DNA of 64,000 nt from Fischerella sp. CENA71 (GCA_024239075.1 JANBVI010000028.1:1-64000); one strand, 5' to 3'; counted from the stretch's first letter, positions 1 through 8,681 are shown. The notes: generated by a model not told the origin, from the letters alone. Numbers and translations are program-made.

Positions 1-83
1 GAGACTATGAGTTATTACCCGAAACATCAGAGACGTTTATCTACCTTGCCATGATTCGCATCATGCTGAGGCGATTAGCATAA
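1..83 (+). CDS. transposase, C-terminal end (partial)
   Basis: The frame beginning at base 3 reads DYELLPETSETFIYLAMIRI and then MLRRLA before TAA at 81-83. The ending with a hydrophobic Ile/Met-Ile-Arg helix is typical of DDE transposases of the IS5 group in cyanobacteria. Only 26 residues are visible, so subfamily and activity cannot be judged. It belongs to the insertion sequence whose right end follows within about 35 bases. Confidence 0.6.
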   Translation, partial: DYELLPETSETFIYLAMIRIMLRRLA

Positions 84-116
84 ATTTTGACCCATCAAAA
101 CTTTTCAAACACCCTC
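1..116 (+). mobile_element. right end of an IS5-like insertion sequence (cut by window edge)
   Basis: The window opens inside the last codons of a transposase and then reaches ACCCTCTTAA. The reverse complement of bases 100-116 reads GAGGGTGTTTGAAAAG, which resembles the terminal inverted repeat of cyanobacterial IS5-family elements. The left end lies outside the window, so neither completeness nor the target duplication can be judged. The exact right boundary near 116 is an inference from the repeat-like sequence. Confidence 0.5.
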
Positions 117-485
117 TTAACCGAAGCGTATAGAACTTAGATGCGTGAATATTTGAAATGTAGCCTCAGCCAACGCAGCCAACGCAACCAAGTTTTCGCA
201 GGTTGGTCAAAAAATGTGAAAATATCGCCGTAGCCTAAGAGGCTGTTTGATGATGCTGCCAGTGTAATTCGGGAGTTGTGATAAATAAAACTTGGCATAA
301 ACTGGTCACAAATTTAGGAGTTTGCCAATTCATGACACTGGTATGTCTCCACCATACATGAAACTGACCAAACAACAGCCCACAGATAACATTGTAGATT
401 CATATACATCTAAAAATCTATAAACTTACCGTATTTTACTACAGCGATCGCACTGCTTCATCTCTGAATCCTTATCCCTTATCCC
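117..485. other. intergenic, no gene seen
   Basis: About 370 bases between the insertion-sequence end and the histidine kinase stop codon. No convincing reading frame is visible on either strand. It contains a short imperfect repeat (AACGCAGCC, AACGCAACC) near 175 and ends in a tandem CCTTATC/CCCCGAT heptamer run (about 467-508) that reaches into the kinase 3-prime end. Confidence 0.6.
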
Positions 486-1619
486 TTATCCCCGATCCCC
501 GATCTCTGATAAAGGTAGGCAAAAACGAAAGATGCTTCCTACTCCAAGTTCACTTTCTACTTCCATGTAACCTCCTTGCAGTTCTACTAAGCGATGGGAG
601 ATGGTTAAACCGATACCAGTACCACCGGAGTGGCGGTCGCGAGATTTGTCCGCTCGCCAAAAGCGTTCAAATATATGTGGTAAATCTTCTGGTGCTATGC
701 CCATACCTGTGTCGATGACTGCTATCCAGAGTTTTGAATTATCAACCCAAGCTTGGATAGTAATTTTGCCTTGATTTGTGTAGCGTACTGCATTACCAAC
801 TAAATTTACTAACACCTGTTCTGTGCGATCAATATCTGCCAAGACAAGAGGTAGCTCGGTGGGACACTTCAGTTGCAGAACCGGTCCATCTTCGAGCAAT
901 TGATCAGCGAACCTAGTTACTAATGACTCTAATAAAGGGCGTATATTTACAGGTTTGATGTGAATTGGTAAATAGCCAGCTTCTGCTTTAGAAAGTTCTT
1001 GTAAATCATTTACTAATCGCTCTAAACGCTTAGTTTCTCGCACTAACCGCAGATAAATTTCTGGGGAAGGTTCGATGCTTCCATCAGCTAGTTCTTCTAA
1101 ATAACCACGTACTACCGTCAGAGGTGTCCGCAATTCATGAGTCATATCTCCAATTAATTCCCGTCGCCGCTTTTCTACTCCTTCTAAGCTTGCAGCCATA
1201 CGGTTGAAACTTGTCCCCAATCTATTGAGTTCTGGAATGTCTGACATCGGTAGTCGAGCATTCAGTTTACCTGTAGCAAACTCTTGAGTAACTTTTTCCA
1301 TCTGAGTCAAACCTTGCATAATCCGCCTAGAAACCCAGAAACTCAAACCTCCTGCTGCTGTACCACCAACAATCACTGACCAGATAGTACTGTTTCTCCA
1401 AGCGCCTTCAAATCCGTCAACTAATTCTGTACGGATATGAAATAATCTGTAACCTCGTTTTTCTAATTGCTCCAAGTGCAGGACAAAAAAACGTGGAGAA
1501 GAAAGCTTGCTGATGATTACAAGGGCGAATACCCCCACAATCATCACTACTAAGTGGGAGAAAAACAAGCGAGTTGCCAAAGGTAAGGACTTTGTCGATC
1601 GCCAACCCTTGTTAATCAT
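486..1619 (-). CDS. two-component sensor histidine kinase (HAMP, HisKA, HATPase)
   Basis: An integral-membrane sensor kinase expected to phosphorylate the regulator encoded just upstream. Residues about 18-37 and 78-97 are two membrane segments flanking a short periplasmic loop of about 40 residues. A HAMP linker follows (about 98-150), then the phospho-acceptor His161 in the HELRTP motif, and an ATPase domain with an N box (NLVGNAVRYT), a G1 box (DTGMGI) and a G2 box (GGTGIGL). At 377 residues it has the normal size of a minimal BaeS/PhoR-like kinase. The regulator stop lies 9 bases upstream, so the pair is almost certainly one transcript. The last residues (EIGDRG) are read from a CCCCGAT tandem repeat, so the tail is probably not functional. 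The signal sensed is unknown because the loop is too short to assign. Confidence 0.93.
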   Translation of the reverse strand: MINKGWRSTKSLPLATRLFFSHLVVMIVGVFALVIISKLSSPRFFVLHLEQLEKRGYRLFHIRTELVDGFEGAWRNSTIWSVIVGGTAAGGLSFWVSRRIMQGLTQMEKVTQEFATGKLNARLPMSDIPELNRLGTSFNRMAASLEGVEKRRRELIGDMTHELRTPLTVVRGYLEELADGSIEPSPEIYLRLVRETKRLERLVNDLQELSKAEAGYLPIHIKPVNIRPLLESLVTRFADQLLEDGPVLQLKCPTELPLVLADIDRTEQVLVNLVGNAVRYTNQGKITIQAWVDNSKLWIAVIDTGMGIAPEDLPHIFERFWRADKSRDRHSGGTGIGLTISHRLVELQGGYMEVESELGVGSIFRFCLPLSEIGDRG

Positions 1620-1628
1620 GTTAAAACT

Positions 1629-2339
1629 TTAAACTACATTAGGGTCTTCAAATTTATAGCCAACGCCTACAACAGTTTTAACAAAAGTGGGGTTAGCAGG
1701 ATCTGGTTCTATTTTTTTCCGCAACCGCGCTACATGAGTATCTACCACCCGTTCATCACCATAAAAGTTATCACCCCAAAGCTTGTCAATTAGCTGGGTG
1801 CGGTTCCAAACTCGACCAGGACTGCTAACAAAAGTACTCAACAAATTAAATTCTAGAGTTGTCAACTCCAAAATTTCTGGTGGACGAGAATCTATCTGGC
1901 GACTGATAGTACGCTGTTCTACATCTACTGTAAAATGTTGCGTACGATAAATTTGATGTTGACCCCCGCCCCGTAGACTACGTCGCAAAAGAGCGCGGAC
2001 TCTAGCAACTAACTCTCTAGGGCTAAAAGGTTTAACCATATAATCATCAGCACCAGTAGATAAGCCAATCACTCGGTCTATCTCCTCGCCTTTGGCTGTC
2101 AGCATCAATATATATGGGTCTTTCATCCCTGGTTTTTGGCGAATTCTGGCACAAACTTCCAGTCCATCCAAGCCAGGAATCATTAAATCTAGAATGATTA
2201 AGTCTGGTGCTTGCTCCTGAAACATCCGCAAAGCAGTATTTCCATCGCGAGAAGTACGACAGACAAATCCTTCTTTTTCTAGAGAGTGTTGGATCAACTG
2301 AGCAATTTCCGATTCATCCTCAACGATTAAAATATCCAT
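1629..2339 (-). CDS. OmpR/PhoB-family response regulator
   Basis: A DNA-binding response regulator and partner of the kinase that follows 9 bases downstream. The receiver domain (residues 1-120) has the acidic pair EDE at 7-9, phospho-acceptor Asp51 in LIILDLMIPGLDG, and the conserved Lys in MVKPFSPREL. A winged-helix output domain (about 135-236) shows the usual TTLEFNLL start and GVGYKF ending. I chose the start at 2339 because MDILIVEDE is the standard N-terminus. An in-frame start 33 bases upstream (2372) would add an atypical LCAFYSSLTQ leader. No strong ribosome site marks either start. Target genes are not evident; autoregulation of this two-gene unit is usual for the family but is inferred. 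Confidence 0.93.
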   Translation of the reverse strand: MDILIVEDESEIAQLIQHSLEKEGFVCRTSRDGNTALRMFQEQAPDLIILDLMIPGLDGLEVCARIRQKPGMKDPYILMLTAKGEEIDRVIGLSTGADDYMVKPFSPRELVARVRALLRRSLRGGGQHQIYRTQHFTVDVEQRTISRQIDSRPPEILELTTLEFNLLSTFVSSPGRVWNRTQLIDKLWGDNFYGDERVVDTHVARLRKKIEPDPANPTFVKTVVGVGYKFEDPNVV

Positions 2340-2455
2340 TTGAGTTAGAGACGAGTAAAATGCACATAACAAACTAAGAGCAGTTTACTCCACAAAATAT
2401 CTACTGCTCTGGCAAGATACCAGTATAGATGAGAATGAATTGATCAGGAAATTGT

Positions 2456-3145
2456 CTACTGTACGCTGGTGTTGGATAAGGGACGATAGTTATAAGCAGA
2501 ATTAGGATCTTTTTGGATATGTTGTTTGATTGTGTCCAAATCAATGAAGCAGTCAGCAACATCGATTAAGCTATCACTAGCCATTGAGCGAACGCTGACA
2601 ATTTCTACTCGTACTCCTTTGTAGGCGATCGCATTGACAGCATAAGCCAAGTCTCCATCCCCACTCACTAACACCGCAGTATCGTAATAGGGGACTAAAT
2701 TGATCATATCTACCGCCATTTCTACATCTAGATTGGCTTTTTTAGAACCATCTGGAAATTGGACTAATTCTTTGGTAACTACCCGATAACCGTTGCGACG
2801 CATCCACAACAGAAAACCTTGCTGTTTTTCATTATTGCGATCAACACCTGTGTAGAAGAATGCACGTAATAGCTTTGCACCTTCTGTTAAACAATAAAGT
2901 AATTTGGCATAGTCGATTTCAATTCCTAGTTGTAAAGCCGTATAAAATAGACTGGAACCATCAATAAAAATAGCCACACGACCACGATTTGTTTGACTGA
3001 AAATGCCTGTATCTACTGAAGAATCTGGTATTGTTAAATCTTCAGTTTCAATACCGCTGTCCATCATATTCTCTCCGTGCCATTGTGGTCTTTGTTTCAG
3101 TAATGTGTATGGATTTGTCTGTTTGCTAAAAGAAGTAAAATTCAT
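2456..3145 (-). CDS. LabA-like NYN domain protein
   Basis: A soluble NYN (PIN-like) domain protein of the LabA/DUF88 family. The domain runs from about residue 55 to 205, beginning with the strand VAIFIDGSSLFYTA, where Asp is a predicted metal ligand. Further acidic motifs are NLDVEMAVDMI and VLVSGDGDLAYAV, which together make the usual metal-binding nuclease pocket. In Synechococcus elongatus LabA acts in circadian output; other family members are predicted or shown RNases. The first 50 residues are polar and probably disordered. The start at 3145 is supported by an AGAGG ribosome site six bases upstream. It stands alone, followed after 83 bases by the response regulator on the same strand. 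The circadian role is transferred from the family and is not shown here. Confidence 0.85.
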   Translation of the reverse strand: MNFTSFSKQTNPYTLLKQRPQWHGENMMDSGIETEDLTIPDSSVDTGIFSQTNRGRVAIFIDGSSLFYTALQLGIEIDYAKLLYCLTEGAKLLRAFFYTGVDRNNEKQQGFLLWMRRNGYRVVTKELVQFPDGSKKANLDVEMAVDMINLVPYYDTAVLVSGDGDLAYAVNAIAYKGVRVEIVSVRSMASDSLIDVADCFIDLDTIKQHIQKDPNSAYNYRPLSNTSVQ

Positions 3146-4056
3146 TGATACCTCTAGATTTTAAATCTGAAAAGTTTTTCCTTGTAATTCGTCAATAGAA
3201 AAACTTTATTCATTTGTAACTGTGACAGCACAGCATATTTGTTCAATTTAGACTCCACATCAATATCTGCTCGCTTTGAAAGCAGCGTAATTTTTGAGGA
3301 GAGAATCAAGTCAGCCATCAGCACATAATCCTATTTTAACGAGGCTATGAAACTTCGCTTCATCACATTATCTATCTGATGAAAATAAATGGCTGACATT
3401 ACAATAAATTAATATCAAGCCTTGTAGTTAAATATGCAACAAAGGAATATAAATATATTGTTATATCTTTACATTTCCTAGACAACAGCAATATAAAAAC
3501 TTACTTATACTCCAAACTTTTTAGAGAAAGTTTTTCAACAATATAATATGCATTTGTCAAAATTAATCTTGGAACTATTATCTTGCACTAGATCAATCCG
3601 ATTTGACTTGTGAATTTACTTTCTGAGGCTCTTAACAGGAAGCAGAGAACAGGGAACAGTAAAGAAATAGGTAAAGCTGTACTGAAAATGCTAAAAATAA
3701 GCGATTAAAACTAGTTCGTCCCTTAAAATGATTTTTCATAAATAACATAGGGCTGCTATAAAAACCGAATTCTAGCAGTACTGAGGTAAATTTTGACTTC
3801 CAAAACAGCAGCAATATCAAAACTATTATTTTATAAATTTCTATAATACTCAATTTTATTGATGGTATATTGTTATTTAGTCAACATTGTTATAAAAATA
3901 AAAATAAGTTTGTATAATGATAAATATTTTGAAGTTTTATAATCATTTTTTAAAAGCAATGAAAATGGGTGTGTGAGTATAAGAATGTAAGGGTATAAGG
4001 CTGTAAGGGTTTAGAGGCTTGTACCGATGATTCAGGCAAAGCAGGATTTTACTACT
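3146..4056. other. long AT-rich intergenic region
   Basis: About 900 bases of low-GC sequence between the LabA-like gene and the phospholipase D-like gene, both on the minus strand. A 73-codon frame at 3632-3853 lacks any family resemblance and has skewed hydrophobic composition, so I do not call it. The last 100 bases contain degenerate GTAAGGGTATAAGG repeats. It may hold the LabA-like promoter near 3146-3250, but no clear -10/-35 pair was recognised. Confidence 0.5.
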
Positions 4057-4135
4057 ATTGCCTATTGCCTATTGCCTATTGCCTATTGCCTATTGCCTGT
4101 TGCCTGTTGCTATTGCCTATTGCCTATTGCCTATT
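4057..4135. repeat. heptameric tandem repeat (CCTATTG)n
   Basis: About eleven copies of the heptamer CCTATTG, with two variant CCTGTTG units in the middle. This is the short tandemly repeated repetitive sequence type known from heterocystous cyanobacteria. The run overlaps the 3-prime end of the phospholipase D-like gene on the minus strand and supplies its last codons (Asn-Arg-Gln) and its TAG stop at 4124-4126. Confidence 0.9.
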
Positions 4136-5536
4136 ACATTCTTTTGATTGTGCTTTCATTTTCTGCTGAATTCTGGCTGGAATACCTAATCTAGAATTAG
4201 CATAAAGTCTGTCAAATTCTCGCTGGTAATGAGCAGCAACAATGGAATTTTTAATTACTAAAAGTGTCTCATCATTCCCATTATTGGCTGCTCTTGTCCA
4301 GTTGTGAGAACCTGTAATCACTGTATTATGATCAATAATGGCAAATTTGTGATGCAATAAATCACCTTTTGCTAAAAGAGGTACACCTACGGAAGTAATG
4401 GGATTTCTCCAAGGATGATTATCAATTTGACTTTGGCATTTTTTACTCAGAGCTATGCCCATCATATCTAATGCTTCGCTGTAGGGACGATAGGCAAACC
4501 CTGATTCAATTAAAGCGCGAATTTTCACATTGTTGTTGTGGCGAATTTCAAGTATATTTGCTAAACGCTGTTCCGAAAAGACAAATAATGCCATATCTAT
4601 AGATTGACTAGCTGAACTTAAAGTGTTGCCAATCAAACCATTACTGCTTTGCAGCCAAGCTTGTGTGGGGGAGTTGGGTGAAAATTTGACTGTGATCTGA
4701 TTATTACCTAAGATAATTTGGTGAGAATTTTGTAGAGGTTTTTGTAAACCAAACTTACTGTCTAATTTACCTGCTACTCCATCACCCCACATCAAATTAA
4801 ATTCTTGGGTAAATAAATCTGCTAATTCGGGGCTGTCAATTTTTAATAAGTTATTAGCATTACCCAAACTATTAGTATTAGTAAAATCACCATGTATATC
4901 ACTCATGGTAAAATTTGCGGAGGTGACGATCACAAAGCGATTGTCCACAACTACAAATTTATGATGCATCAAGCTGCTACCTTGAGAACCATCAGCCTGA
5001 TCATCAAGTAAAGGTATTTTTGCTTGATTTAAAATCACTAAAGCATCTGTTTTGTTAATTTCCTCTATACTCAGTTTTCCATCTTTATTACTATCTGCAA
5101 ATAATCGATAATCTTGATAGCGTTGCTGTTCCCTTTTATCTAATTTGTTCACCTCGTTAACAGTAAAACTACTCCAAGGACGACTATAAATATTTTCTAC
5201 AATAACTCTGACTTTGACCCCCGATTTTTGTTTATCTACAAGTGCTTGCGCTATCTTAGGTAAACGTAATTCTTGAACTGCTATATCAATTGTTGATTTT
5301 GCTTGGGAAATAGTCTCAACAATTAATTTTTCTAAATCATCTCCTTGATGAATTTGGTGACGATAAGGTTCTAAATATTGGGAAGATTGAGAATGGTTGA
5401 AGTAAACTTGTACAAATGGATCTTGTGGTAATGGTTGTAAACGCTTACTGTCAGAATGGACTCGTTGACAAGCAGATAAGATTAGTATTACTGAAAATAT
5501 AGAAGATAAACGCCATTGGATAGATAAAAAAGACAC
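4124..5536 (-). CDS. phospholipase D-like lipoprotein with an EF-hand loop
   Basis: A two-HKD phospholipase D superfamily protein predicted to be a lipoprotein outside the cytoplasmic membrane. The N-terminal signal ends in a lipobox (LSAC, Cys23). The first catalytic motif is HHKFVVVD (His191, Lys193, Asp198) followed by SAN. The second is HHKFAIID (His395, Lys397, Asp402) followed by GSHN. Between the first strand region and the first HKD, residues 148-159 read DSNKDGKLSIEE, a textbook 12-residue EF-hand calcium loop (Asp1, Asn3, Asp5, Ser9, Glu12). The family includes phospholipases, nucleases (Nuc/BfiI) and transphosphatidylases, so the substrate is open. The tail and stop codon lie in a heptamer repeat. 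It is divergent from the cysteine desulfurase gene. Confidence 0.9.
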   Translation of the reverse strand: MSFLSIQWRLSSIFSVILILSACQRVHSDSKRLQPLPQDPFVQVYFNHSQSSQYLEPYRHQIHQGDDLEKLIVETISQAKSTIDIAVQELRLPKIAQALVDKQKSGVKVRVIVENIYSRPWSSFTVNEVNKLDKREQQRYQDYRLFADSNKDGKLSIEEINKTDALVILNQAKIPLLDDQADGSQGSSLMHHKFVVVDNRFVIVTSANFTMSDIHGDFTNTNSLGNANNLLKIDSPELADLFTQEFNLMWGDGVAGKLDSKFGLQKPLQNSHQIILGNNQITVKFSPNSPTQAWLQSSNGLIGNTLSSASQSIDMALFVFSEQRLANILEIRHNNNVKIRALIESGFAYRPYSEALDMMGIALSKKCQSQIDNHPWRNPITSVGVPLLAKGDLLHHKFAIIDHNTVITGSHNWTRAANNGNDETLLVIKNSIVAAHYQREFDRLYANSRLGIPARIQQKMKAQSKECNRQ

Positions 5537-5573
5537 AGTGGTTTGATAAAAGTTTACTTAGCTGAACAAATTT

Positions 5574-5620
5574 ATAATTCCCAAACTATGAGGTTATTAA
5601 ACGCACAGCTTGGGAATTAT
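5574..5620. other. perfect inverted repeat, 11-bp arms, 25-base loop
   Basis: ATAATTCCCAA at 5574-5584 is repeated as its exact reverse complement at 5610-5620. It lies in the divergent spacer between the phospholipase D-like and cysteine desulfurase genes. It could be a stem-loop in a leader or a decayed small element. No poly-T tract follows either arm, so it is not a standard terminator. Confidence 0.6.
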
Positions 5621-5733
5621 CAACCAACCTTTCACTTTTCACTCTTATCCTTACCTTTGATTTCTGTAAGAAGCCTACTATATTAGCTGAAAATATAAAT
5701 AGCCCGTTTCCCAGTGTATTGACTGGAGAGTCT

Positions 5734-6900
5734 ATGCAAATTTATTTAGATTACAGTGCTACTACACCTACTCGCCAAGAAGCGATCGCAGCAATACAAA
5801 CAGTCCTCACTCAACAGTGGGGTAATCCCTCTAGCTTGCATGAGTGGGGACAACGGGCAGCAACTGTCTTAGAACAGGCTAGAATGCAGGTGGCTGGACT
5901 TATGAATGCACCTGCGGAATCAATTATTTTTACTTCTGGGGGTACAGAAGCAGATAATCTCGCAATTATGGGTGTTGCTCGTTTGTATCGCCAACCCCAG
6001 CATATAATTATTTCTAGTGTTGAACATTCCGCTATTTCTGAACCTGCGCGGTTATTAGAACAATGGGGTTGGGAAGTAACTCGTCTCAGAGTAAATCATG
6101 AAGGTAGAGTTAATCCTTTAGATTTAAAAGCTGCATTGCAAGACAACACTGTATTAGTGTCAATAATTTACGGACAAAGCGAAGTTGGTACAGTCCAACC
6201 AATCGCCGAATTGGGAAATATTGCCCGTAGTGCTGGTATTTTATTCCACACAGATGCAGTTCAATTAGCAGGGCGCTTACCTATAGATGTACAAAATTTG
6301 CCTGTAGATTTACTGAGTATTTCTAGTCATAAAATTTATGGGCCACAAGGTGCTGGGGCGTTGTATGTGCGTCCGGGTGTAGAATTGATTCCCCTAGTGG
6401 GTGGTGGAGGACAAGAACAGCGATCGCGTTCCGGTACGCAAGCAGTACCGATAATTGCTGGATTTGGTGTCGCCGCCGAATTAGCAGCCCAAGAAATGGC
6501 GACAGAAACACCGAGATTGATGCAGTTACGCGATCGCCTGTTTTCCCAATTAACAGATGTTCCCGGTTTAATACCCACGGGTGATTTAGTTCATCGCCTC
6601 CCCCACCACGTCAGCTTTTGTTTAGAATACGCAGATGGCGAAATAGTTAGTGGTAGAAGTTTAGTACGAGAATTAAATCGTGCTGGGATTGGGGTGAGTG
6701 CTGGGGCTGCTTGTAATAGTGGTAAACTCAGCCCTAGCCCAATTTTGTTAGCAATGGGTTATTCAGAACAAGCAGCTTTCGCTAGTGTACGAATGACGCT
6801 CGGACGAGACACCACCGCAGCAGATGTAGATTGGGTGGCGATGGTATTTAAGCAGGTTTTGCAGCGACTATCACCTGTAGAATTGGTTTTTAGTCATTAG
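5734..6900 (+). CDS. cysteine desulfurase (NifS/IscS family)
   Basis: A PLP-dependent enzyme that takes sulfur from L-cysteine and passes it as a persulfide to iron-sulfur or thiolation pathways. The N-terminus has the family signature YLDYSATTPT. The PLP aldimine Lys lies in SISSHKIYGPQG, and the catalytic Cys lies in a flexible loop AGAACNSGKLSPS. The fold-type I aspartate is in FHTDAVQ. I place the start at ATG 5734, preceded by GGAGAG at 5725-5730; an upstream in-frame TTG at 5719 would overlap that ribosome site. The length (388 residues) is normal. No isc, suf or nif genes are adjacent, so it is probably a housekeeping IscS-type enzyme; NifS cannot be excluded. The stop abuts a mobile hairpin repeat at 6901. 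Confidence 0.95.
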   Translation: MQIYLDYSATTPTRQEAIAAIQTVLTQQWGNPSSLHEWGQRAATVLEQARMQVAGLMNAPAESIIFTSGGTEADNLAIMGVARLYRQPQHIIISSVEHSAISEPARLLEQWGWEVTRLRVNHEGRVNPLDLKAALQDNTVLVSIIYGQSEVGTVQPIAELGNIARSAGILFHTDAVQLAGRLPIDVQNLPVDLLSISSHKIYGPQGAGALYVRPGVELIPLVGGGGQEQRSRSGTQAVPIIAGFGVAAELAAQEMATETPRLMQLRDRLFSQLTDVPGLIPTGDLVHRLPHHVSFCLEYADGEIVSGRSLVRELNRAGIGVSAGAACNSGKLSPSPILLAMGYSEQAAFASVRMTLGRDTTAADVDWVAMVFKQVLQRLSPVELVFSH

Positions 6901-6960
6901 TAGAGACGCGATTATACTCTTACCTTGAAGCCCCTCTTACGAGCGTCTACGCGTCTGTAC
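6901..6960. repeat. 60-bp hairpin repeat (GAGACGCG type), copy 1
   Basis: The sequence starts TAGAGACGCGATTATACTCT and ends GCGTCTACGCGTCTGTAC. A near-identical 60-bp copy lies at 63707-63766. A related inverted copy is nested inside the small element at 61804-61933. The ends pair as GAGACGCG/CGCGTCT. It begins immediately after the cysteine desulfurase stop codon and could act as a transcript-end hairpin. Confidence 0.75.
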
Positions 6961-7027
6961 AATGGTCATTAGTCATTGCTAATGAAATATGGCAAAATCC
7001 AAAATCTAAAATCTAAAATTTTTTAAA

Positions 7028-7780
7028 ATGGCTGAATTACCAAACTCTTTAGAAGATGCGATCGCCCAAGCGCGTACAGCTACCCAAGCAGCAATAGCAG
7101 ATGGCTATACTCGGCTACAAGTTGAGTTATTGTTTCCCGAATTGAAATTGATCGAGGTAGCACAGCAATTTCTACCTACCTTTGCACAATACAACGACAA
7201 ACTAAAAGTTTTCTTTGCTGATGCGGGTAGTGCTGGTCTTGCTCGTCGCGACTGGACAGATATATCATTCAAAATTACTGACATTGGTACTGGTAGAGCT
7301 GCCTCTATTGAGTCAAAAGTTCAACCAGAGGATGAAATTTTTCTGTTTATCGCCCCTGGCTCCCCAGAAGTCCCACAATTGGAAAAAATTTGTGATATTA
7401 TAGGCGGTCGCCCCTTAGTAATGCTAAATCCTTTTTTAGAAGATGCCGGTAAGATAGGGATTGGTTATGCTGCTAGACAAACCCGGATTCGTTTTCTCAG
7501 CACAATAGAATCTTGTTACTACTTACGTCCTGTATACGAAGATGTAGCATTGTTCCGTTGCTATCCTGGAGCGTGGGAAATTTTGGTAGAAAATAACGGA
7601 GAATACCAAAAAATCGCCGAATTAGCACAAAAACCCTCCGGCGACGACTTAGATATAATTCTTGCTAAAGGACAAGCCTCGACAGCAACAACACAAGGAG
7701 ATTCTGTCGCAGCAGTACCAGGGAAAAAGCCAAATGTTTTCAGAGGTTTGCAAAGGTTTATCAACGCACTGAGGAATTAG
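7028..7780 (+). CDS. DUF1995 family protein
   Basis: A conserved protein of oxygenic phototrophs matching the DUF1995 family. Plant relatives include the chloroplast factor LPA3, linked to photosystem II accumulation. Visible hallmarks are the start ELPNSLEDAIAQA, the segment LQVELLFPELK, a central FADAGSAGLARRDW block and the motif LVMLNPFLED. The C-terminal 45 residues are polar and basic and are probably a linker-like tail. No membrane segment or signal peptide is seen, so it should be soluble. The start is supported by the conserved MxxLPxSLE beginning. It stands alone with 127 bases upstream. A photosystem assembly role is only inferred from plant relatives. Confidence 0.85.
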   Translation: MAELPNSLEDAIAQARTATQAAIADGYTRLQVELLFPELKLIEVAQQFLPTFAQYNDKLKVFFADAGSAGLARRDWTDISFKITDIGTGRAASIESKVQPEDEIFLFIAPGSPEVPQLEKICDIIGGRPLVMLNPFLEDAGKIGIGYAARQTRIRFLSTIESCYYLRPVYEDVALFRCYPGAWEILVENNGEYQKIAELAQKPSGDDLDIILAKGQASTATTQGDSVAAVPGKKPNVFRGLQRFINALRN

Positions 7781-7879
7781 GATCAGTCGTTTCAAGGTGT
7801 AAATTTGAAAAATGAAAATTTCTTGGTGTCTACCCTGTGGGTAGGCGCGTAACGACTTCTGCAAGTAGCTGCTATCGCG

Positions 7880-7932
7880 TCTAAGTGTCTTGGTGATTAA
7901 ATAATTATTTTTTCACCACTAAGACACTAAGA
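7880..7932. repeat. imperfect inverted repeat (AAGTGTCTTGGTGA)
   Basis: CTAAGTGTCTTGGTGA on the left pairs with TCACCACTAAGACACTAAG on the right around an AT-rich loop. It lies in the spacer after the DUF1995 gene. The unit resembles CACCAAGACACC-type repeats common between genes in cyanobacteria. It may form a transcript-end hairpin, but no T-run follows. Confidence 0.5.
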
Positions 7933-8089
7933 TACAAAGAGGAAATATGACTTTTTAACTTAGATAATGCTTCTTTTTCTATCTACCTTGAAAGGGGTAT
8001 TACGCATTGACAAATTAAACTTAATGATCTAAAAAATGGACTTATTACAACAGTCCAAAACTTTATTCTGCTTGGATTTTGAATTGCTT

Positions 8090-8455
8090 ATGTCTAATTT
8101 ACCACCACTCAATACAGATACTATTTGGGCAATTCTCAATGAAGAAATAGATGACGCCGCGGTTAATCAATTAGTATGGCACTGCTTGGGTTATCGCTAC
8201 GACCCAGTGACTGCAAAGTGGGATAATCAGGAAGTATCTCCCGAATGGCAAGATGAATATCCAGAACCGCCCGATTTTATTGAGAGTCGTCCAGCAACAG
8301 TTAAATTAACTCGTTCTATTCCAACACAGTACAAACAAATAGTAAAAGAAAAGCTGGGTTTTAAGGGTTATAAAATTGGCGAATTTGGCCCTCGACAAAC
8401 TCGTAGAGCAACTGCTGCTAATTGGTTATTGAGTTACATGGAACAAAGCAAATAA
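8090..8455 (+). CDS. DUF1823 family protein
   Basis: A small soluble protein conserved across cyanobacteria and plastids (DUF1823), with no known function. The start at 8090 gives the family N-terminus MSNLPPLNTDTIWAILN; an upstream in-frame ATG at 8036 would add 18 unrelated residues. Diagnostic blocks are LVWHCLGYRYDP, SPEWQDEYPEPPDFIESRPA, and the C-terminal FKGYKIGEFGPRQTRRA. The length of 121 residues is typical. It is monocistronic, and a long stem-loop follows 22 bases after its stop. The strong conservation of the GEFGPRQTRRA segment suggests a binding surface, but that is inference. Confidence 0.9.
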   Translation: MSNLPPLNTDTIWAILNEEIDDAAVNQLVWHCLGYRYDPVTAKWDNQEVSPEWQDEYPEPPDFIESRPATVKLTRSIPTQYKQIVKEKLGFKGYKIGEFGPRQTRRATAANWLLSYMEQSK

Positions 8456-8476
8456 AAAACAGGGTGTAGTTAGAAA

Positions 8477-8524
8477 TAACACTGTGCTAGTTTTTGTAAC
8501 TGTATTGTGATTAGCACAGTGTTA
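8477..8524. other. stem-loop with perfect 13-bp arms after the DUF1823 gene
   Basis: TAACACTGTGCTA at 8477-8489 is matched by its exact reverse complement at 8512-8524 around a 22-base loop. It lies just 3-prime of the DUF1823 stop. It is not followed by a T tract, so it is more likely an RNA-stabilising hairpin or a palindromic repeat than a simple intrinsic terminator. Confidence 0.6.
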
Positions 8525-8540
8525 ATGTGGTTAAAGTAAT

Positions 8541-8681
8541 TTAATCCTTTTTAGTTTTTTCTAAGTCTGTATTATCATTTGGTAGTTTTAAATATTTTCT
8601 TACTAATGCATCAAAAACGCTATTAACAAAACGATCACTAAAGCCTATTAAAAAGCAAAGAGCAAGTATTAGCGATCGCAC
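8541..8681 (-). pseudogene. short membrane-protein remnant or 46-aa membrane peptide
   Basis: A minus-strand frame closed by TAA at 8541-8543 encodes a hydrophobic helix LILALCFLIGFSDRFVNSVF and then a charged tail ending LEKTKKD. The GFSDRF segment resembles the C-terminal membrane helix of larger cyanobacterial proteins that often read GFSERF. A stop lies about nine codons upstream of the only possible start (GTG at 8679-8681), so this is either a tiny protein or the end of a decayed gene. No ribosome site is evident. It precedes nothing obvious and follows the RHH gene on the same strand by about 50 bases. Confidence 0.3.

Noticed and set aside
3632-3853. 73-codon hydrophobic minus-strand frame
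   Set aside because: It lies in AT-rich intergenic DNA, has no ribosome site, and its Phe/Leu/Ile bias follows base composition.
4057-4135. possible CRISPR-like array
   Set aside because: The units are contiguous heptamers without spacers, so this is a short tandem repeat.
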